From contig JAXGMN010000027.1 of NCBI GenBank assembly GCA_040768665.1, positions 129,421-193,420 of the forward strand: a DNA stretch of 64,000 nt, written 5' to 3'. Below, piece after piece: positions 59,529-64,000 of the stretch. Each line of letters starts with the position of its first letter. Within the stretch, counting starts at the first letter, position 1. Source of the DNA: JABWBD01 sp040768665. Its GTDB lineage: Bacteria; Planctomycetota; Planctomycetia; Pirellulales; Thermoguttaceae. The notes below the pieces were generated by a model that worked only from the letters and a program-made list of their open reading frames with translations, was not told the origin of the DNA and ran no database searches. The translations under genes were made by a program, and so were the position numbers.

Positions 59529-59634
59529 CAAGAGCCTATCACAAAACCGCCGGGGACTGGCTCATTTTGCGGAGTCTTCGGAGCAAAATGTGCCTGTCCC
59601 CTTCTCCTCGCGAGGTTTTGGGATAGGCTCCAAG
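59529..59634. repeat. Palindromic element with TATCCC-type ends, copy 2 (inverted)
   Basis: AGCCTATCACAAAACC and GGTTTTGGGATAGGCT form the ends, and CCAAG flanks both sides as a possible 5-bp duplication. The inner arms GGGGACTGGCTCATTTTGCG and AGCAAAATGTGCCTGTCCCC match 27694-27790 inverted. It lies just upstream of the ribosome binding site of the next gene. Confidence 0.8.
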
Positions 59635-59649
59635 ACAAGGAGATCGGCC

Positions 59650-61233
59650 ATGAGTCGTTGGATGGCGTTTTTCGGAGTGCTCTCGCTTGCCACTTGCGTA
59701 CGGCTGCCCGCGGCGGAACCGATCGACATCGGTTCGCGTCTGGAATTGCTCGTCGACGATTTTCTCATCGATTCGATGGAAGGGGGCGCCCGCCTGGAGC
59801 TGCATCATCCGGTCCGTCGGGAAATCGTGATGAAGACCGACGCGCCTTGGGAAGGCAACGCGAGCGCCTACCAGTCGGTGTTCCAGGACGGCGACGTGTA
59901 TCGTATGTACTACCACGGCGTGCATTACCGGCACAGCGGTCCGACGGCGCAGACGCTCGAAGACCATCCGTGGGTGTTCTGCTATGCCGAGAGCGACGAC
60001 GGCATTCACTGGCGGCGGCCCGAATTGGGCCTGTTCGAGTTCGGCGGCTCGAAAGCCAACAACATCATTCTAACGCGTGAGATGCTTGAAGAGATTGGCG
60101 GCGATCCGGCGCACACCGCGGCGTTTTTCGACGCCAATCCGGCCTGCCCACCCGACGCGAAGTACAAAATCATGATCGTCGGCTCGAAGCCGCGCGGGCT
60201 GTATGCGCTGAAGTCCGCCGATGGGATCCGCTTTTCGCTCGTCAGCAAAGAGCCCCTGCTGACCAGTGGCGCGTTCGATTCGCAAAACCTCGCTTTCTGG
60301 GATCCGAGCCTGGGAGCCTATCGGGCCTACTGGCGGATCTTTTCGGCGGGGGTCACCAATACCGACCAGTGGAAGCCGAGCGGGTATCGGGCGATCCGCA
60401 CGGCCACGTCCAAGGACTTCCTTCATTGGAGCGATCCGGCGGACCTGACCTACGTCGACTCGCCCGAAGAGCATCTTTACACCAACGCGATCCAGCCCTA
60501 CTACCGTGCACCGCATATCCTCGTCGGCTTCCCCATGCGATATACGGAGCGTGAGTGGGGCGAGCCGCTGTTCAATCTGCCGGGGCTCGACGAACGAATG
60601 ATCCGCGCCAAATCGCATCCCCGCTACGGCGCGGCGATTACCGACGGGCTTTTCATGTCGAGCCGCGACGGGCGGCTGTTCCGGCGCTGGCAAGAGGCGT
60701 TTCTGCGCCCCGGCCCGCGGGAAAAGGATAGCTGGGTGTACGGCGATAACTTCATCTTCTGGGGGATGGTGGAGACGAAATCGACGCTCGAAGACGCCCC
60801 GGACGAGATCTCGCTCTATGCAACCGAAGGCTACTGGGAAGGACCGTCGACAACGATTCGCCGGCTGACGCTCCGCGTGGACGGGTTCGTGTCCGCATCG
60901 GCGCCGATGAGCGGAGGCGAAATCGTCACCAAGCCGATTCGCTTCGAGGGCGGCAACCTGGCGGTGAATTTCGAGACCTCCGGTGCGGGCAGCCTGCAAG
61001 TGGAAATCCAAGACGCCGAGGGAAATCCGTTGGACGGCTACACGCTGGCCGACTGTCCGCCGATCTTCGGTGATCGGCTGGCCAAGATCGTTCGCTGGAA
61101 AAAGGCCGGCGGCGACGTTCGGCCGCTGGTTGACAAGCCGATTCGGCTGCGATTCGTGCTCAACGACGCGGATTTGTACAGCTTCCGATTCCTGCCTTAC
61201 TCGCCCGACCCCACGCGGCCGGACGGTTTCTAG
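59650..61233 (+). CDS. Secreted beta-propeller glycosidase-like protein
   Basis: The 527-residue protein has a signal peptide ending near LPAAE. IDIGSRLELLVDDFLIDSME is the start of a widespread planctomycete family related to GH32/GH43/GH130 five-bladed propellers. Repeated blades are marked by YRMYYHG, CYAESDDGIHWRRPELGLFE, KIMIVGSKP and TATSKDFLHWSDP. A C-terminal beta-sandwich (GGNLAVNFETSGAGSLQVEI) follows. Catalytic residues were not assigned. AAGGAG lies 8 nt before the ATG at 59650; in-frame codons upstream come from the palindromic element. Confidence 0.8.
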   Translation: MSRWMAFFGVLSLATCVRLPAAEPIDIGSRLELLVDDFLIDSMEGGARLELHHPVRREIVMKTDAPWEGNASAYQSVFQDGDVYRMYYHGVHYRHSGPTAQTLEDHPWVFCYAESDDGIHWRRPELGLFEFGGSKANNIILTREMLEEIGGDPAHTAAFFDANPACPPDAKYKIMIVGSKPRGLYALKSADGIRFSLVSKEPLLTSGAFDSQNLAFWDPSLGAYRAYWRIFSAGVTNTDQWKPSGYRAIRTATSKDFLHWSDPADLTYVDSPEEHLYTNAIQPYYRAPHILVGFPMRYTEREWGEPLFNLPGLDERMIRAKSHPRYGAAITDGLFMSSRDGRLFRRWQEAFLRPGPREKDSWVYGDNFIFWGMVETKSTLEDAPDEISLYATEGYWEGPSTTIRRLTLRVDGFVSASAPMSGGEIVTKPIRFEGGNLAVNFETSGAGSLQVEIQDAEGNPLDGYTLADCPPIFGDRLAKIVRWKKAGGDVRPLVDKPIRLRFVLNDADLYSFRFLPYSPDPTRPDGF

Positions 61234-61280
61234 GTCGTGTCGAAGAAGCAACGCTGCGGTGACCCAAGCAGATCCACGGA

Positions 61281-62549
61281 TCAGGGCGAGAGCGGGAGTC
61301 GTGCCAGGAACGGCGCGACCTGGGCTGTCGCGGGAACGTGGGGATGTTCGCCCGGGGCGATCGCGTTCAGCAGAGCCGCCAGCGGCATGGGCTGTTGGGG
61401 AATGCCGGTCAAAAGAGGACCGTGCTGGGAGGAGAAGATCGTACCGCGGTCGTCGCATTGGCCGCGGAATTGCAGGCCGCGGGAATCGATGAAAAACTCA
61501 ACCGATAGTTGCTCGTAGGGAAGCGTTGGCGCTGTGAAGACGGTTTCCGGACCGGTCAGTGCGAACCGGCCGACAGCGGCATCGAGCAGGGAACGTCCGA
61601 CAACCCCCGGCCCGGCTTGGATTGCGGCCCAAAACTCTTGGATCCGTCCCTGATAGATCTTTGCCGACTTGACGTCGATTTTCGCCTGCCCGCCGAGCGT
61701 GTGCGGCAGCCGGCTGGTGACGAGCCGGTCGAGATCCACAAAACTGAGTCGCCCGGTCGCCTCGGCGGCCCAACCGTCGGCTGTCCGGTTCGCCCAGCCG
61801 GCGCCGCTCAGGCGGCTCTGCGGTCCGAGTGCCTTGTCAAAGCCCAGCACGGGCGGGAGGACGGAGCAGGGCAGCGACGCGTTGCCGGTACTCCACTCGA
61901 AGCCGGTTTCGGGAGGGTCGGCCCGGCGGTTGCGAACGATCCGGAAGCGGGCAGGTTCCGGCATCGCTACCCCCGCGACCCGGAAACTGAATTCGATCTG
62001 GCTTCCGGCGGGCACGATCTGGATACGGCATCCGACCTGGTCGAATGTGTGAGCGTCGCCGGCGGTGCGGAGAACCACCTGGTCCGCGTGCAGGCCGGCC
62101 TCGAGCGTCGTCCAGCCCGCGCGGCAACTCGCGACACGGTCGAGCACCGCCCACGCCTGATCCCACTCGTCGGATTGCACCTCGATCGTGGCGGCGGAGA
62201 GGGCCAGCGTGCCGTCGGTAGTGGTTGCCGCGAGTCGAGGACATCGGAAGATTGGTCGCCCGGTCTCCGGATCGCAGACTCGCAGTCCTTCGTAGATGAC
62301 ATTGTGCGGCGTGGTGTGCAAGACGGCGTCCAGTTCGACCTTGGCACCCAGTTGCCGTCCCAAGCGAGCCGCCTGGCCCTGCGCGTAGCCCGGCAGTTGC
62401 CGTTGGACGCACCACGCGATCACCGCTGCCGTGGGCGCAATGCAGAGGAGAAAAAACAAGGCGATGCTGATTCGACGCCGCGTGCGGTCGTAGAGTTGGA
62501 ACATCCGTGTTGCCCTTTCCAAGCGCGATGGGCCTTCCTGGCTCGCCAT
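61281..62549 (-). CDS. Membrane-anchored AsmA-like protein of unknown function
   Basis: The 422-residue protein has one N-terminal transmembrane helix (ISIALFFLLCIAPTAAVIAW) and a long periplasmic beta-rich body resembling AsmA/YdbH-type proteins (VELDAVLHTTPHNVIYEGLR, LSFVDLDRLVTSRLPHTLGG). No enzyme motif is visible. GGAG lies before the ATG. It is 33 nt downstream of chorismate synthase on the same strand, so it may be co-transcribed, but no functional link is evident. Confidence 0.6.
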   Translation of the reverse strand: MASQEGPSRLERATRMFQLYDRTRRRISIALFFLLCIAPTAAVIAWCVQRQLPGYAQGQAARLGRQLGAKVELDAVLHTTPHNVIYEGLRVCDPETGRPIFRCPRLAATTTDGTLALSAATIEVQSDEWDQAWAVLDRVASCRAGWTTLEAGLHADQVVLRTAGDAHTFDQVGCRIQIVPAGSQIEFSFRVAGVAMPEPARFRIVRNRRADPPETGFEWSTGNASLPCSVLPPVLGFDKALGPQSRLSGAGWANRTADGWAAEATGRLSFVDLDRLVTSRLPHTLGGQAKIDVKSAKIYQGRIQEFWAAIQAGPGVVGRSLLDAAVGRFALTGPETVFTAPTLPYEQLSVEFFIDSRGLQFRGQCDDRGTIFSSQHGPLLTGIPQQPMPLAALLNAIAPGEHPHVPATAQVAPFLARLPLSP

Positions 62550-62582
62550 GTTCGGTCACTCCAGTGGCCGAACTACACCGGG

Positions 62583-63722
62583 CTACCGCTTCTTCGCCAT
62601 CTCGTGAAACAGTCTCCAACGCGCCTGCATCTCCGCCAGGCTGTCGCCGCCGAACTTGTCGACCATTGCGCGGGCGATCTCGAAGGCCACCACGTTCTCG
62701 ACGATGGCGCTGGCCGCCGACACGGCACATATGTCGCTCCGTTCGTACGACGCCGATTCGGGCTTGCGTGTTTCCAGGTTTACCGATTCCAGCGGCTTCG
62801 CCAGAGTGCTGATTGGCTTCATCGCCGCGCGGACAACGATCGGCTGCGCGTTGGTCATGCCGGCCTCGAGCCCGCCGGCATTGTTCGTCGGCCGAGTGAA
62901 TCCGAGGGTCCGGGTGTCGGCCAGTGCTGGATCGTAATGGATCGGATCGTGGACTTGCGAGCCTCTGCGGCGCGCGGCTTCGAATCCCAACCCAATCTCC
63001 ACCCCTTTGATCGCCTGGACCGCCATGACGGCCTGGGCCAAGCGGCCGTCGAGTTTTTCGTCCCACTGGGCGTGTGTTCCAAGGCCGAAGGGCACACCCT
63101 CGACGCGGACCTCGACAATCCCGCCCAGGGTATCGCCCTCCTTCTGGCACTCGTCGATAAGCGACTTCACCTCTTCATCCTGGTCGGGATTCAGCGAGTA
63201 GATTTCGCTGGCGTCGCGGAGGGCCTTCTGCTGTTCGAGGGAGCCCGGCTTCGCGTCAATCTTGATCGGTCCCAGCTCGACGACATACCCGAATGCCGTA
63301 ATCTCAAAATGGCTTAGCAACTGCTTCGCCAGGGCCCCGGCCGCCACCCGGACCGCGGTCTCCCTTGCGCTGGCACGCTCGAGGACAGCCCGGATCGTGC
63401 CCAGGTACTTCATCGCGCCGCTCAGGTCGCCGTGCCCTGGACGCGGTCTTCCCATCTCCTCCATCCGCTCCAGTTTGTAATCTTTATTGGGCACCAGCAG
63501 CGCGATCGGGCTGCCCAACGACGTATTGCGCCAGATGCCGCTCAGGATCTCAACGTGGTCGGTTTCGATCCGCTGTCGTCCGCCGCGACCGTAGCCGCCC
63601 TGGCGACGTCGCAATTCGGCGTCGATCGGGTCGGTGCGAATCTCGACCCCGGCAGGCAGGCCGTCGACCAGTGCGATAAGAGCTTTGCCGTGTGATTCGC
63701 CGGCGGTCCAGTAGCGTAACAT
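62583..63722 (-). CDS. aroC: Chorismate synthase
   Basis: The 379-residue protein starts MLRYWTAGESHGKALIALVD, the usual AroC N-terminus. It converts 5-enolpyruvylshikimate-3-phosphate to chorismate using reduced FMN. RRQGGYGRGGRQRIETDHVE, the RPGHGDLSGAMKY block and GVEIGLGFEAARRRGSQVHD are the conserved signatures. Length is normal (350-390). It is not next to other aromatic-pathway genes in this window. The ribosome binding site is weak. Confidence 0.97.
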   Translation of the reverse strand: MLRYWTAGESHGKALIALVDGLPAGVEIRTDPIDAELRRRQGGYGRGGRQRIETDHVEILSGIWRNTSLGSPIALLVPNKDYKLERMEEMGRPRPGHGDLSGAMKYLGTIRAVLERASARETAVRVAAGALAKQLLSHFEITAFGYVVELGPIKIDAKPGSLEQQKALRDASEIYSLNPDQDEEVKSLIDECQKEGDTLGGIVEVRVEGVPFGLGTHAQWDEKLDGRLAQAVMAVQAIKGVEIGLGFEAARRRGSQVHDPIHYDPALADTRTLGFTRPTNNAGGLEAGMTNAQPIVVRAAMKPISTLAKPLESVNLETRKPESASYERSDICAVSAASAIVENVVAFEIARAMVDKFGGDSLAEMQARWRLFHEMAKKR

Positions 63723-64000
63723 TCGGCGCAGTCTCTACTTACAAACAAGATAGGTGACAGGGGTGCCGTACCATGCAGCCCTCGGATTGTACCCCTGGGG
63801 CTTGGATGGGCATAGTGCGGTTCGAAGATGGTTTCCGGAGGGCGAATTCAGGCTGCTCGGGCACGGGGGGCCGCCGGCCGAAAAATGGGCATGGTGGTTC
63901 AACGGCGGGTCGCAGCCAGGTAGGTCCCGCGTGCCGGGCGGGGCCGGCACAGCTAAGCAGGTTTCCAAAAGGTGCGGCGTCGGGGAGCCAACACCACGCC
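63723..64000. other. Upstream region of chorismate synthase, no gene seen
   Basis: No supported frame occurs to the window edge. A small CG-rich hairpin may exist around GTGCCGGGCGGGGCCGGCAC near 63931-63950. It probably contains the aroC promoter, but no clear -35/-10 pair was recognised. Confidence 0.35.

Noticed and set aside
1..64000. CRISPR arrays, tRNA or rRNA genes
   Set aside because: No regularly spaced direct repeats and no cloverleaf or rRNA-like stretches were recognised in the gaps.

Overview
This window looks like a piece of a GC-rich Planctomycetota chromosome, probably from the Pirellulales side of the phylum; that placement is inferred from gene content, not from a marker gene. 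The signs are two formylglycine sulfatases, a neutral-ceramidase-like protein, DUF58/BatA proteins, beta-helix, DUF4855 and GH127 secreted glycan enzymes, Uma2 and GPKTAKGKAR-type hypotheticals, and type II secretion (T2SS)-like pseudopilus operons. No rRNA, tRNA or CRISPR array was recognised.

Left part (1-25.4 kb). A partial zinc-ribbon gene is followed by a membrane-fusion protein plus processive glycosyltransferase pair (exopolysaccharide export/synthesis), a small secreted protein, and an orphan ABC-3 metal permease whose 5' side is abutted by an IS66-family element. Next come a sulfatase flanked by two related tiny membrane proteins, two overlapping hypothetical frames, and an arginine catabolism pair (TIGR00300 ornithine cyclodeaminase type plus arginine dihydrolase type, together a split AgrE). 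After these lie a large DUF4855 protein with discoidin-like C-terminal repeats, several gene remnants, two methyltransferase-like genes, a sugar-isomerase-like TIM barrel and a beta-helix protein.

Centre (25.7-52.5 kb). Two paralogous nine-gene clusters, both gspE-F-G-H-I-J-K-L-M on the + strand, are separated by a ceramidase-like gene, a sulfatase and an LTXXQ coiled-coil protein. No secretin (gspD), separate gspC or prepilin peptidase (gspO) is present. In both clusters the last gene appears to fuse a GspM/PilO-like part to a GspC/PilP-like domain. The two clusters probably encode two inner-membrane pseudopilus machines that share an outer-membrane pore encoded elsewhere.

Right part (52.5-64 kb). 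GH127 beta-L-arabinofuranosidase, Uma2 fragment, methyltransferase, DUF58 plus BatA/VWA pair, a beta-propeller-like secreted protein, a membrane-anchored AsmA-like protein, and chorismate synthase.

The most unusual layer is a dense set of short palindromic elements, most sharing GGGGACAGG...CCAGTCCCC cores, which sit at gene junctions. One has inserted in frame into the prepilin leader of the second gspI: 132 bp including a 10-bp target duplication. A different repeat supplies the start codon and leader of the neighbouring gspJ. Another copy truncates a radical-SAM gene inside its Cys motif.
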